The notes: a model not told the origin generated them from the letters alone. Numbered from the stretch's first letter, positions 1-9,384 are shown. The stretch is DNA of 64,000 nt from Pontixanthobacter luteolus (GCF_009828095.1 NZ_WTYP01000001.1:930001-994000); one strand, 5' to 3'. A program made the numbers and translations.

Positions 1-1989
1 GATCGTCTGGTTGATCCTGACGCACGCCCGATGTGGAGATTTGCCAAATTCTGGGCTCAACCGGTGGCGTCATGGCTCCTGAAGCGGCCAGGTAACGCCG
101 TTTCCGAAAGCGTTGCGCCTGAAACTCGCCGCGAAGTGCGGCGCAAGGTTTCTGCCTTCGTCCGCGGAAGGTGGTTCGAACCGCCTTTTTCAGGTCTCGG
201 GTTTTCCAAGCTGCTCTACTCGGCGCTTAACTCCATGAAACAATCGGAAGTTGGCGAACCGCTGCTGCCTCCGGGCCACCCGATCGACCTGTTTGTCACT
301 GCGACCGATTTTCGCGGGCATCTGGAATTGCTAAGGCTCAACAGCCCTCCTGTTGTGGAGGAAAGTGAGCACAGAATGCCAATCAGCTTTTCGGTCGATA
401 CGCCGCGCGTTCCCGGAAAAAGCATTGCCGATTTGCACGAACTGACCTTTGCCGCCCGCGCCACCGCCAGCTTCCCCGGTGCGTTCCCTCCGTTGCAACT
501 ATCGGAGATAGACGCACTTGCCGCGCATAATGCGTTGGCGTGGCCTGGCCGCGATGAATTTTGCGCCCGCATTATGCCGGTTCATATCCAGCAAGGTGAT
601 GTCGAAGGTGTTTCGCTGATCGATGGATCGGTGCTCGTCAACAAGCCGTTTGGCGCGGCAGTCGATGCGTTGCAGGGCCGCCCTGCCCAGCGCGAAGTCG
701 ACCGGCGCTTTGTGTATATCGACCCGCGGCCTGATCGGTTCAGTTCCCTGCAGCTGGATGCCGATAAACCGGTCGGGTTCTTTACCGCGATCTTCGGTTC
801 AATCTCCACGATTCCGCGCGAACAACCGATCCGGGACAATCTCGAGGTGATTGAACAGCAATCTCGCGAGGCAGAGCATCTGCGCCGCATGATCATGTCT
901 CTTCGCCCGGAGATCGAAGGCGCGGTGGAGAAGCTGTTTGGCCGGACGCTGTTTTTCGACCGGCCAACACCAAAGCGCCTTTCAGCCTGGCGCAACAAGG
1001 CGCAGCAGGTGGCGGCTGAAAAGGCCGGTTTTGCCTTCATTTCATACGGGCAGGCCAAATTCGCAGGCATCGTGGAAAAGCTCGCCCATCTGACACACCA
1101 TGCCGCCCCCGAGCTGGGATTTCCGGACGCCGATCCGATCGCGCTGGTGTTTCATGCCGAATTGCAGCGCAGAGGCCTGGAAAAGCTCACCTCACCATCG
1201 GGCGGTGCGAGTGCAGAGGCAATTGCGTTTTTCCGCGCTCACGATCTGGGCTTCAGAGTGCGGCGGCTGAGGCTGCTTGCCCGGCGCCTCGCACGTGATT
1301 GGGAGGCTGATCCGACCATTCCCGACCCTTCGCTTGAGAGTGCGCGAGACACGATCTACAAGATTCTGGCGCTGTATTTCGAACAGGAAACAAACGAGAC
1401 GCTTGGCAGCGAGTTCAAAGCGCTAGCAGCGAATGTGATGCAGGATCCTGCGGCAGTGCTGGATCATTTGGAACAGCGCCGGTTGTTGCCGGAGATCGAC
1501 CGGCAAGCAGAGGTAATGCTGGCAGAATCGCTTGAGGAAATGCCGAAGGAACTCCGCCGCCGGATGCTGCTGACTTATCTGGGCTTTCCATATTACGACA
1601 TCGCTACCTTGCCTCTCATGCGGCACGAAGGGCTGACCGAGTTTGATCCGGTCAAGGTCGACAGGATATCACCCGATGACGCGCGATCGATCCGTGAAGG
1701 GGGCACGAAGGCTACGCTTCGCGGCACGGAGTTTTACAACTTCGGCGCATTTTTCAGCCGCGCTTACAGGGAAAACGACTACCTTTGGGGCAGGCTGCAC
1801 GGGGCCGAGAGGATGATCGACCTGATCTGTTCAACCGCCGAGGCACCGGTTCCGGACCCCGATTGCCTGCGTTTCAAACGCAAGGCGTTCCTGACTATCC
1901 TCGATGAGGAGCAGGACCGGCTCACGACCGATCCGAACCTCTTGAAAACAATCAGGAGTGAGGTGCTTGCCAAGCTTGGTAAGGTTTAG
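1..1989 (+). CDS. Patatin-related lipase-type protein, 5' truncated by window
   Basis: The reading frame is open from the first base, so the N-terminus lies outside the window; the first Met inside is at 31. Counting from that Met, a serine-hydrolase core tail is visible: an ATASFPGAFPP segment near residues 144-154 and the DGS motif at 198-200, which supplies the catalytic Asp of the patatin Ser-Asp dyad. The GxSxG nucleophile elbow must be in the missing part. A long C-terminal extension of about 450 residues matches the patatin-related (DUF3376-type) bacterial proteins rather than short patatins. Expected activity is acyl-ester hydrolysis of lipids, by family only. Its stop overlaps the stop of the convergent metallo-hydrolase gene by a few bases. 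Confidence 0.8.
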   Translation, partial: DRLVDPDARPMWRFAKFWAQPVASWLLKRPGNAVSESVAPETRREVRRKVSAFVRGRWFEPPFSGLGFSKLLYSALNSMKQSEVGEPLLPPGHPIDLFVTATDFRGHLELLRLNSPPVVEESEHRMPISFSVDTPRVPGKSIADLHELTFAARATASFPGAFPPLQLSEIDALAAHNALAWPGRDEFCARIMPVHIQQGDVEGVSLIDGSVLVNKPFGAAVDALQGRPAQREVDRRFVYIDPRPDRFSSLQLDADKPVGFFTAIFGSISTIPREQPIRDNLEVIEQQSREAEHLRRMIMSLRPEIEGAVEKLFGRTLFFDRPTPKRLSAWRNKAQQVAAEKAGFAFISYGQAKFAGIVEKLAHLTHHAAPELGFPDADPIALVFHAELQRRGLEKLTSPSGGASAEAIAFFRAHDLGFRVRRLRLLARRLARDWEADPTIPDPSLESARDTIYKILALYFEQETNETLGSEFKALAANVMQDPAAVLDHLEQRRLLPEIDRQAEVMLAESLEEMPKELRRRMLLTYLGFPYYDIATLPLMRHEGLTEFDPVKVDRISPDDARSIREGGTKATLRGTEFYNFGAFFSRAYRENDYLWGRLHGAERMIDLICSTAEAPVPDPDCLRFKRKAFLTILDEEQDRLTTDPNLLKTIRSEVLAKLGKV

Positions 1990-2873
1990 CGGCCGAGACT
2001 GCGGTAGATTGCTTTGACGAAGCTATCCTTGTCGATGAACCCTTCCCCCCGGTTGAAATCGGCGAGTGGATCGGCAGCAACCGTTTCATCCATCGAATTC
2101 CCAGCATCCTTCAGAGTTGTTACCAAATTCACCGCTTGTCCGATCATGGCGCGGTAGGCGACCAGTTCTGCCTTGTTCGACATCGGACCGTGGCCCGGAA
2201 TGATCTTCGTTTCATCGTCGACCATTCGGATCACCTGATCGAGCGAATTCATCGCGTTGATGACATTACCGCCAGAATCGATGTCGATGTACGGATAGCC
2301 GGGGATCTTGAAATAGAGATCACCCATATGGATCACGTTGTCTTCGCGCCAATGAACGACACTGTCCCCGTCGGTGTGGCCGCCGCCAAGAAATATGACG
2401 TCCACCGTATCGCCGTTCAGATGCATGGTAATACCCTGGCCGTAAGTGACGACGGGCAGAGCCCCCTTAGCCGCAGGTTCAACGGGGCGTTCACCACCGG
2501 GCCGGCCTTCTGCCAGGCGCACTCGCACGTTATCGTGGGCGAATATTGTCGCGCCAGCATTGCCGAGGTTTTCATTCCCGCCTGTGTGGTCACCGTGCCA
2601 GTGGGTGTTTATCAGGAAATCCACCGGTCCCGCCCCCAACTCGGCTACCGCTTGTTCTATCTTGCCGGTTAGCGGGGCGTACTGATCGTCGATCAGGATT
2701 GTGCCATCATCGCCGTGGCTGACACCGATATTTCCGCCGGCCCCAAACAGCACCGCGATACCCGGGGCGACTTCCTGCGCCTTGATCTCGACCTGCGACC
2801 AATCTCGTTGTGCGCTCACCGGTGCTGCGATAGCCGCGAGAATGCAGCTGGCGGTCAAAGTCAGTTTTTTCAT
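1986..2873 (-). CDS. Exported MBL-fold metallo-hydrolase
   Basis: A 295-residue metallo-beta-lactamase-superfamily protein. Residues 1-21 form a signal peptide ending in PVSA-Q, so it should act in the periplasm. The zinc motif HWHGDH is at 91-96, followed by an HTDGDS stretch near 166 and IPGHGP near 227, giving a complete dinuclear metal site. The substrate cannot be read from the sequence; the family covers lactamases, thioesterase-like and quinoprotein-relay-type proteins, and nothing here specifically supports beta-lactam hydrolysis. A GAGGA ribosome-binding site precedes the ATG. It stands alone on this strand, convergent with the patatin gene. Confidence 0.88.
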   Translation of the reverse strand: MKKLTLTASCILAAIAAPVSAQRDWSQVEIKAQEVAPGIAVLFGAGGNIGVSHGDDGTILIDDQYAPLTGKIEQAVAELGAGPVDFLINTHWHGDHTGGNENLGNAGATIFAHDNVRVRLAEGRPGGERPVEPAAKGALPVVTYGQGITMHLNGDTVDVIFLGGGHTDGDSVVHWREDNVIHMGDLYFKIPGYPYIDIDSGGNVINAMNSLDQVIRMVDDETKIIPGHGPMSNKAELVAYRAMIGQAVNLVTTLKDAGNSMDETVAADPLADFNRGEGFIDKDSFVKAIYRSLGR

Positions 2874-2935
2874 GGTCAGTCCTCTGGTTTCATCTTGGGG
2901 AACGCGGGCCGCTTCTGTTCGGTTCCGCAGCCCCT

Positions 2936-3553
2936 TCAGGCCCGGTCGAAGAAAAGCAGCATCACCAAGCGGGAATCTTCAGGCGATTTCCCAAATCCCG
3001 GAGCGGCTGTGTGAAATTGCCACGGCGAAAAGAGGATCAGGCGATTGAACCGGATGGGTATCCGCATCGTCCTTTCCCATTTTGCGGGAGAGGTAGTGTC
3101 CTTGTTCACTACGTCTTCGACAAAAGCGTTGATATCACCGTATCCCGCCGCAGCAATTTGCGCAGGATCGTGCGGTACTTTCTCCAGCCCGGTGCGCTTG
3201 TGGCGGAAGAAATCGGTTCCCCCGGCACTGGGTGCAGAGCAGTCTTCCGGGCGGGAGAGGAACAGGATGCCCGAATAGGCCGCCGGATCGATGTGGACGC
3301 CACTGCGTCCCTTGTCCGCCTTGCTGGTCAGGCGGCAGTGTCCGTGATCGGTGCCCGCCGCACCTTTCAGCTTGATACCTAGCTGACGCGAAACGCTGGC
3401 ATCAATACCGGCGGTATCGACCGACCGGCTTGAATTCATGCCCGGGAAATTGCCCTTCTGTTCGGCGGGGTCATAGCCGAGACCCAACGCCTCACGCCGC
3501 GCAGCCCATGGATCGACCAGGAAGTCGTCGATAATCATGAGCGATGGGAGCAT
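2936..3553 (-). CDS. DUF6445-like protein, probable Fe(II)/2OG-oxygenase fold
   Basis: About 205 residues if translation begins at the ATG at 3553, which has a GGAA site upstream; a TTG at 3589 would add 12 residues. The protein opens with a LMIIDDFLVDP stretch, then carries an HID motif near residues 87-89 and a distal FHTAAP histidine near 181 followed by an Arg in the next strand. This H-x-D...H spacing and order is that of Fe(II)/2-oxoglutarate oxygenases, and the overall wording resembles the DUF6445 family found in Sphingomonadales and Caulobacterales. Substrate unknown; whether iron is bound is inference. No operon partner: it lies between the metallo-hydrolase and dnaJ on the same strand with gaps of 62 and about 200 bases. 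Confidence 0.65.
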   Translation of the reverse strand: MLPSLMIIDDFLVDPWAARREALGLGYDPAEQKGNFPGMNSSRSVDTAGIDASVSRQLGIKLKGAAGTDHGHCRLTSKADKGRSGVHIDPAAYSGILFLSRPEDCSAPSAGGTDFFRHKRTGLEKVPHDPAQIAAAGYGDINAFVEDVVNKDTTSPAKWERTMRIPIRFNRLILFSPWQFHTAAPGFGKSPEDSRLVMLLFFDRA

Positions 3554-3750
3554 GGCTTGAATTTCCGCAGTGATGGCCTTCGGTTGCAATCGTTGGACGA
3601 GTTGCCCGGCCTTGCCAAGTGCGCAGCGTCAGACTGCCTCGAAGGCTAGCGATATTCGCTGGCTTGTTCGATCAGGCAGTAGCGAACTCTGCAAACGGAT
3701 CGCCGGACAAGTGGGCTTGCCGAATCCGGCAGAGCGCCGTCGTCCGTCGC

Positions 3751-4875
3751 TTAGACTGAGAAAACGTCTTTAAGCTTTTCGAAAAAGCCGCGACTTTCCG
3801 GGCATTCATCGCCGGTCTCGGTCTCACGAAACTGCTCGAGGATTTCACGCTGAGCCTTGGACAGTTTGGTTGGTGTTTCGACCGCGATCTCCACGACCAG
3901 ATCGCCCCTGCCCCGGCCTTGCAGCACCGGCATACCGCCGCCGCGAACGCGCAGCTGTTTGCCAGACTGGATGCCAGCGGGAATATCGATCACATTGCTG
4001 TCACCGCCAAGATCCGGAATTTCCACCGATCCGCCAAGCGCAGCTTTCGAGAAGCTGATTGGAACGCGGGTGAGCAAGGTCGTGCCTTCACGCTCGAACA
4101 CCGGGTGTTCCTTGATGTGGATGAATATGTAGAGGTCACCCGAAGGTGCACCATTCGGACCGGCCTCGCCCTTGCCCGATAGGCGGATGCGAGTTCCGGT
4201 ATCGACGCCTGGTGGAATCTCGACATCCAGCGTCTGGGCCTGATCCACACGTCCTTCTCCCCGGCAGGCGGAACACGGTTTCTCTATTACTTCGCCGCGG
4301 CCGTTACAGGTCGGGCACGGCCTTTCGACCACGAAGAAGCCCTGCTTCGCTCGGACCTTCCCGTACCCGTTGCACATGTTGCAACCGCGGGTGCCGGTGC
4401 CCGGTTCAGCGCCGGATCCGCCACAGGGTTCGCAGCCTGTCGAGACTTCGATCTCAATCTGGGTCTGCTGACCATGAAATGCCTCTTCAAGGCCGATCTG
4501 CATATCATAGCGCAAATCAGCCCCGCGGCGCGGTTGAGGCCTTCCGCCGCCACCGCCGAATGCGCTGCCGAAAATCGTTTCGAAAATATCGCCGATGTCG
4601 CCAAAATCACCCTGCTGACTTTGGCCGCCGCCCATACCCTGTTCAAAAGCCGCATGGCCGAACCGGTCATACGCCGCCCGCTTTTGCGGATCCTTCAAAC
4701 AGTCATAGGCCGCGCCAACGGCCTTGAACCTTGCCTCGGCATCGGGATCACCCGGATTGCGATCAGGGTGCCATTTCATTGCCAGCTTGCGGTAAGCCGA
4801 CTTGATGGTCCCATCATCGGCGTCGCGAGAGACCTCGAGCAGTTCGTAAAAGTCGATTTCGGTTGAAGACATCAT
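3751..4875 (-). CDS. dnaJ: Co-chaperone DnaJ
   Basis: Hsp40 that stimulates DnaK ATPase and delivers unfolded clients in the cytoplasm. The J domain is N-terminal with the HPD triad at 36-38; a Gly/Phe-rich linker follows near 78-115; four zinc-binding repeats (CEPCGGSG, CNMCNGYG, CPTCNGRG, CSACRGEG) occupy about 148-215; the rest is the substrate-binding C-terminal beta domain. At 374 residues it is normal type I DnaJ length. Two adjacent ATG codons (4875 and 4872) could serve as start. It follows dnaK on the same strand with a 67-base gap containing a strong hairpin, the classical dnaKJ operon. Confidence 0.97.
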   Translation of the reverse strand: MMSSTEIDFYELLEVSRDADDGTIKSAYRKLAMKWHPDRNPGDPDAEARFKAVGAAYDCLKDPQKRAAYDRFGHAAFEQGMGGGQSQQGDFGDIGDIFETIFGSAFGGGGGRPQPRRGADLRYDMQIGLEEAFHGQQTQIEIEVSTGCEPCGGSGAEPGTGTRGCNMCNGYGKVRAKQGFFVVERPCPTCNGRGEVIEKPCSACRGEGRVDQAQTLDVEIPPGVDTGTRIRLSGKGEAGPNGAPSGDLYIFIHIKEHPVFEREGTTLLTRVPISFSKAALGGSVEIPDLGGDSNVIDIPAGIQSGKQLRVRGGGMPVLQGRGRGDLVVEIAVETPTKLSKAQREILEQFRETETGDECPESRGFFEKLKDVFSV

Positions 4876-4891
4876 TCCATCCCAAACCTAA

Positions 4892-4922
4892 CCGCCACCG
4901 ACGCGGTCTGCATCGGTGGCGG
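4892..4922 (-). terminator. Intercistronic hairpin between dnaK and dnaJ
   Basis: A perfect 10-bp inverted repeat, CCGCCACCGA paired with TCGGTGGCGG around an 11-base loop. There is no T run after it on the minus strand, so it more likely attenuates transcription or stabilises the dnaK message 3' end than terminates completely; this would lower DnaJ relative to DnaK. The role is inference; the repeat is seen directly. Confidence 0.55.
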
Positions 4923-4942
4923 CCAGATTTTCCATCAGGGCA

Positions 4943-6874
4943 TTAGCCCTTGTTTTCGTCTTCGTTCACTTCAGAAAACTCTGCATCGACGACTTCTTCG
5001 TCGCTTTCCGCAGCGCTTTCGCTGGCGCCGGCATCACCTTCAGGTGCGGCGTTGGCCTGTTCCTGCTGGTAGATTTCCTGGCCCATCTTCATGGCAACTT
5101 CAGTCAAGGTCTGAACCTTGGCATTGATCGCATCGAGATCGTCACCTTCCAGTGCCGTCTTCGTTTCGGCCAAAGCGGCTTCGACGTCGGACTTCAGATC
5201 AGCGCTGATCTTGTCTCCATGCTCTTCAAGCTGCTTCTCTGTCGAGTGCACAAGGCTGTCTGCCTGATTGCGGGTCTCGGCCTGTTCGCGGCGCTTCTTG
5301 TCTTCATCTGCGAACTTTTCGGCATCCTGGACCATCTGGTCGATATCGGCATCCGAAAGACCGCCCGAGGCCTGAATACGGATCTGCTGCTCCTTGCCCG
5401 TGCCCTTGTCTTTGGCAGACACGTTCACGATGCCGTTCGCGTCGATATCGAAGGTAACTTCGACTTGCGGAACGCCGCGCGGCGCAGGCGGGATGCCAAC
5501 CAGATCGAACTGGCCAAGCATCTTGTTGTCTGCGGCCATTTCACGCTCACCCTGGAACACGCGGATCGTCACGGCCTGCTGATTGTCTTCAGCGGTCGAA
5601 TAGGTCTGCGATTTCTTGGTCGGGATCGTGGTGTTGCGGTCGATCATGCGGGTGAATACACCGCCCAGCGTTTCGATACCCAGCGACAGCGGGGTCACGT
5701 CGAGCAGCAGAACATCCTTCACGTCGCCCTGGAGCACGCCCGCCTGAATGGCGGCGCCCATGGCAACCACTTCGTCAGGATTCACGCCAGTATGCGGTTC
5801 CTTGCCGAAGAAGTCCTTCACCACTTCGCGCACCTTGGGCATACGGGTCATCCCGCCAACGAGAATGACTTCGTCGATGCCGCCCTTGTCCACGCCGGCG
5901 TCTGCCAGAGCTTTCTTGCAAGGTTCCAGCGTGCGCTTGATCAGATCGCCAACCATTTTTTCGAGGTCGGAACGGCTGATGTTTTCAACCAGATGGAGCG
6001 GCGTTGTCGCGCCGCCTTCCATACGGGCGGTGATGAACGGCAGGTTCACTTCGGTGGTTTGCGCGCTGGAAAGCTCGATCTTGGCTTTCTCAGCGGCTTC
6101 CTTGAGACGTTGAAGCGCAAGCTTGTCCGTCTTGAGGTCCATGCCCTCTTTCTTTTTGAACTGGGCTGCGAGCCATTCGACAATCGCGTTATCGAAGTCT
6201 TCACCGCCAAGGAACGTGTCACCATTGGTGGACTTCACTTCGAACACGCCGTCGCCGATTTCGAGGACCGAAACGTCAAACGTACCGCCGCCAAGGTCAT
6301 AAACAGCGATGGTCTTACCTTCGTCCTTGTCCATGCCGTAGGCAAGCGCCGCAGCAGTCGGCTCGTTAATGATACGCAGAACTTCAAGGCCTGCGATCTG
6401 GCCGGCATCCTTGGTTGCCTGACGCTGGGCGTCGTTAAAGTATGCAGGAACAGTGATAACCGCCTGCGTGACGGTTTCGCCAAGATAGCTTTCAGCGGTT
6501 TCTTTCATCTTTTGCAGGATGAAAGCGGAAACTTGCGAGGGGCTGTAATCTTCGCCGCCTGCCTTGACCCACGCATCGCCATTCTTGCCTTTGACGATGT
6601 TGTACGGGACGAGATCAATGTCCTTCTTGGTCATCGGATCATCGAAACGGCGGCCGATCAGGCGCTTGATCGCAAACAGTGTGTTGTCAGGGTTGGTCAC
6701 TGCCTGACGCTTGGCCGGCTGACCGATCAGGCGTTCGTTGTCCTTGGTGAAGGCAACGATCGACGGCGTGGTGCGGGCGCCTTCAGAATTTTCTACGACT
6801 TTAGGTTTGCCGCCGTCCATAACAGCGACACAGGAATTGGTGGTGCCGAGGTCGATACCGATTACTTTAGCCAT
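4943..6874 (-). CDS. dnaK: Chaperone DnaK (Hsp70)
   Basis: ATP-dependent cytoplasmic Hsp70 working with DnaJ and GrpE, both present in this window. The nucleotide-binding domain starts with [15 protein letters not shown] at residue 6, contains the [18 protein letters not shown] phosphate loop near 190 and the [10 protein letters not shown] signature near 335. The substrate-binding domain follows from about 385, and the C-terminal tail is acidic, ending close to an [11 protein letters not shown] motif typical of proteobacterial DnaK. Length 643 is standard. The opposite strand is open over the whole gene, a known compositional artefact of dnaK genes. Confidence 0.98.
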   Translation of the reverse strand: MAKVIGIDLGTTNSCVAVMDGGKPKVVENSEGARTTPSIVAFTKDNERLIGQPAKRQAVTNPDNTLFAIKRLIGRRFDDPMTKKDIDLVPYNIVKGKNGDAWVKAGGEDYSPSQVSAFILQKMKETAESYLGETVTQAVITVPAYFNDAQRQATKDAGQIAGLEVLRIINEPTAAALAYGMDKDEGKTIAVYDLGGGTFDVSVLEIGDGVFEVKSTNGDTFLGGEDFDNAIVEWLAAQFKKKEGMDLKTDKLALQRLKEAAEKAKIELSSAQTTEVNLPFITARMEGGATTPLHLVENISRSDLEKMVGDLIKRTLEPCKKALADAGVDKGGIDEVILVGGMTRMPKVREVVKDFFGKEPHTGVNPDEVVAMGAAIQAGVLQGDVKDVLLLDVTPLSLGIETLGGVFTRMIDRNTTIPTKKSQTYSTAEDNQQAVTIRVFQGEREMAADNKMLGQFDLVGIPPAPRGVPQVEVTFDIDANGIVNVSAKDKGTGKEQQIRIQASGGLSDADIDQMVQDAEKFADEDKKRREQAETRNQADSLVHSTEKQLEEHGDKISADLKSDVEAALAETKTALEGDDLDAINAKVQTLTEVAMKMGQEIYQQEQANAAPEGDAGASESAAESDEEVVDAEFSEVNEDENKG

Positions 6875-6963
6875 GGTTTCCCCACTTGATGCTTAATGTT
6901 GGACGCTGCGCTGTCGGCCCCCCATTATCGGCGGAACCACCCGGCAGCTCGATTATGAACGAG

Positions 6964-6991
6964 ATATAGGTGCGGTTTTGGTTGGCACAAG
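6964..6991 (-). promoter_or_regulatory. Putative heat-shock (RpoH-type) promoter of dnaK
   Basis: On the minus strand CTTGTG at 6991-6986 and CTATAT at 6969-6964 are separated by 16 bases, about 90 bases upstream of the dnaK ATG. This fits the CTTG-type -35 and CTAT-type -10 of alphaproteobacterial sigma-32 promoters. The hrcA upstream region has a similar element with the same spacing, which strengthens the reading. Not verified by any transcript start. Confidence 0.5.
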
Positions 6992-7040
6992 GGATGGAGG
7001 CGGCTAGTTTCCGCTTCCTACCAACGAGGGAGAAATACGC

Positions 7041-7520
7041 GTGATGAAAAGGTTTATGGCGGGTGCCGCGCTGGCAATTGCAACAATCGGCCTTGCTGCC
7101 TGCGACAACGCGACAGATGAAGTGGTCGAGGCACCTGATGGCGTTCCGGGCATGTCGGCAACCAATGGCCGGATGCTCTTGGCACCGGTCGAAGGCAATC
7201 CGGCAGCTGTATATTTCGACCTGAAATATGATGGCGACCGCGCACTCTCGCTAAGCCGTGCTGCGGTTGAAGGAGCGGAAAGTGCGGTGATGCATGAATA
7301 CGGTGAATACGACTTCAAAGTGCAAATGATGGAAATGCTTCCAGTGCCGCTGACCAAGGGAACCGAACTGACGTTTGAACCGGGCGGCAAACATATCATG
7401 GCGATGAATGTCTCCCCCGAATTGAAACCGGGCGGCACGACCGAAGTTACCCTGATTGTATCTGGCGGCGACAAATACAGCTTCCCAGTTGAAATCCGCG
7501 CAGCCGGGGATGAGCGCTGA
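7041..7520 (+). CDS. PCuAC-family periplasmic copper chaperone lipoprotein
   Basis: A 159-residue lipoprotein with lipobox LAAC (Cys about 21 if the GTG at 7041 is used; an ATG follows at 7044). The mature domain is the PCu(A)C fold: a VMHEY segment, Met-rich MMEMLP, and a GGKHIMAM stretch provide the His/Met ligands of the conserved copper site that hands Cu(I) to the CuA centre of cytochrome oxidase. A GAGGG ribosome-binding site lies 10 bases before the GTG, favouring that start slightly. No oxidase or Sco gene is adjacent; the following HExxH gene may be translationally coupled. Confidence 0.85.
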   Translation: MMKRFMAGAALAIATIGLAACDNATDEVVEAPDGVPGMSATNGRMLLAPVEGNPAAVYFDLKYDGDRALSLSRAAVEGAESAVMHEYGEYDFKVQMMEMLPVPLTKGTELTFEPGGKHIMAMNVSPELKPGGTTEVTLIVSGGDKYSFPVEIRAAGDER

Positions 7521-8038
7521 GCTCAGGGGAAGATTACAGCACAGTTTCGTTTTGCCCGGTTGGCGGTGAAAGGCCGCTGACCGGGGGCGAGGTTGCGCTG
7601 GCAAAATCGATTTTCGGAACCGAAATCGATTATTCGAAGGTGAAGATCCGGCGGAAGAAATGGTTTCCGTTTCAGCCCCGCCGCGTCACCATGGCGCCGC
7701 GCGGACACATTCATTTTCACCCTTCAGGCAATGCCTATTGCGACGATTTCTCTCAGCAGAGCGTTATGCGCCAGGGATTGTTTATCCATGAAATGGTCCA
7801 TGTATGGCAGGCGCAGGCCAAGGGTACATGGTGGCTGGTGTTCAACCGGATGCCGTGGGCACGGTATGATTACAGCCTGAAACCAGGCTGGCCGCTTCAA
7901 AAGTACGGGATCGAGCAGCAGGCAGAGATTGTGAAGCACGCATTCTGGCTTCGCAATGGCGTGCGCGTTGCGGGTGCTTCCGATGCCCAAGCATATGATC
8001 TTTTAGTAAATTTTCCCGGGACGGAATCTACGGCCTGA
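7517..8038 (+). CDS. Small HExxH protein (vgr-related type), start codon uncertain
   Basis: The body of the protein has a zinc-peptidase-like HEMVHVWQ motif, a WPFQ-type N-terminal segment and a QQAEIVKH stretch. I recognise the overall pattern from small Sphingomonadales proteins annotated as vgr-related; catalytic activity is unproven. The first GTG (7640) would delete an LTGGEVALAKSIFGTEIDYS segment that looks like the conserved start of the family. The frame is open back to a stop at 7511-7513 but offers only CTG codons (7517, 7577). CTG 7517 overlaps the stop of the preceding copper-chaperone gene as CTGA and has GGGGA six bases upstream, so I use it provisionally. A frameshift from the ATG at 7510 is the alternative. 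Confidence 0.6.
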   Translation: MSSGEDYSTVSFCPVGGERPLTGGEVALAKSIFGTEIDYSKVKIRRKKWFPFQPRRVTMAPRGHIHFHPSGNAYCDDFSQQSVMRQGLFIHEMVHVWQAQAKGTWWLVFNRMPWARYDYSLKPGWPLQKYGIEQQAEIVKHAFWLRNGVRVAGASDAQAYDLLVNFPGTESTA

Positions 8039-8156
8039 CGCTACGGAATCGCTGTGGAAAAGCGACAGATTCCGCAGTCTTGAGCAAACCGGTTTCACTC
8101 GTTACCAAATACGGGTCCAAGCGGCCAAACCCGCGCTTGGCGAACGAGTCACAACA

Positions 8157-9317
8157 ATGGAGCTTAAAGACTACGCAATGTCGCGCGAGCGCGGCTACCT
8201 TTCGCATTACGAGATTGACGAGATCACCCTCCCCTCGCAATTCGCGCCCATCTGCGAAGCAGCCGGCAATCTGTCAGGTCTGCTGTCAACCGGCCGGGTT
8301 CGCCACTGGCTAGATCAATTGCCCGATCCCGAACTGGAGGACTGGGTGCGCGAGGCACCAGAGGAACAGGTCCGCACTGCGATGGTGCATTATTCCTTCC
8401 TCGTTCAATCCTATGTCTGGGGTGAGGAAGCCCCGCCGCAATTCCTTCCGGCAAATCTCTCGAGGCCGATAGTCGCGATCGCCGATCACCTGGGTCAGGC
8501 GCCGTTGCTGCCATATTCGGGATACGTCCTCGACAATTGGGCGAGGCTCGACAAATCCGGTCCGATCACGCTCGACAATGTTTATATGTATCAGAACTTT
8601 GCCGGCGGAGATGACGAAAACTGGTTCGTGATGATCCATGTCGCGATCGAGGCTGAAGCAGGGGTGTTGCTGGACAATGCAACCAGGCTGATCGATGCCG
8701 TCAACCATGAAGACGAAGCCGAGGCAGAGCGGCTGCTGGTTGAAATGGATGGCGCTTGGGAACGTATTTATGACGTATTCAAGCGGATGACCGAACGCTG
8801 CGATCCCTACGTGTATTTTCACCGGGTCCGCCCATACATCCACGGTTGGGCAAACAATCCAGCACTTGATGGCGGCCTGATTTATGAAGGCATCGCCAAG
8901 TATGACGGCAAGCCGCAGGCGCTACGCGGTCAAACCGGTTCGCAAAGCTCGATCGTCCCTGCAATGGACGCGCTTTTTGGCGTGCGGCACAGCGATGATC
9001 CGCTGAAGAGCTTCCTCGATGAATTGCACCAGTACCGCCCGGTCAATCACCGGCGGTTTATCGAGGATCTGGCAGCCGGTTCGAATTTGCGGGAATTCGT
9101 GACCAAGTCTGGGTCGGCGCCGCTGAAAGAAGCGTTCAATGCCTGCGTAGAGCAGGTGGCGCGTTTCCGCACCCGGCATCTCGAATACGCGGCCAGCTAC
9201 ATCAACAAGCAGGCTGGCTCGATATCGGGCAATGACCCCGATGTCGGCACGGGCGGGACACCGTTCATGAAATATCTGAAGAAGCACCGCGACGAAAACC
9301 GCGCGCAGCTGGTTTAA
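8157..9317 (+). CDS. Indoleamine 2,3-dioxygenase-like heme protein
   Basis: A 386-residue member of the IDO family, which oxidatively opens the indole ring of tryptophan to N-formylkynurenine using a histidine-ligated heme. Visible signatures are LRGQTGSQSSIVPAMDALFG near residue 260 (the family has GxSGxQSS here), a TRHLEYAASYI helix whose His341 should be the proximal heme ligand, and GTGGTPFM at 364-371. Translation may start at 8157 or at an in-frame ATG at 8178. No kynureninase, formamidase or other kynurenine-pathway gene is nearby, so the physiological substrate is unresolved. Convergent with grpE across a strong hairpin. Confidence 0.85.
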   Translation: MELKDYAMSRERGYLSHYEIDEITLPSQFAPICEAAGNLSGLLSTGRVRHWLDQLPDPELEDWVREAPEEQVRTAMVHYSFLVQSYVWGEEAPPQFLPANLSRPIVAIADHLGQAPLLPYSGYVLDNWARLDKSGPITLDNVYMYQNFAGGDDENWFVMIHVAIEAEAGVLLDNATRLIDAVNHEDEAEAERLLVEMDGAWERIYDVFKRMTERCDPYVYFHRVRPYIHGWANNPALDGGLIYEGIAKYDGKPQALRGQTGSQSSIVPAMDALFGVRHSDDPLKSFLDELHQYRPVNHRRFIEDLAAGSNLREFVTKSGSAPLKEAFNACVEQVARFRTRHLEYAASYINKQAGSISGNDPDVGTGGTPFMKYLKKHRDENRAQLV

Positions 9318-9323
9318 GGCAGC

Positions 9324-9355
9324 GCGCCTCCCCGGAACATCTCCCGGGGAGGCGC
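9324..9355. terminator. Hairpin between convergent IDO-like gene and grpE
   Basis: A perfect 12-bp GC-rich inverted repeat (GCGCCTCCCCGG with CCGGGGAGGCGC) around an 8-base loop, immediately after the stop of the dioxygenase gene and before the convergent grpE stop. No long T run follows on either strand, but position and symmetry suit a bidirectional transcription end. Confidence 0.6.
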
Positions 9356-9384
9356 CTGTCATCACCGTATTCGGTTACCGGGTG

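Noticed and set aside
4916-6889. A 657-codon open frame antisense to all of dnaK
   Set aside because: dnaK genes of GC-rich bacteria often leave the complementary strand open because of codon bias. The translation matches no family and no ribosome-binding site is evident.
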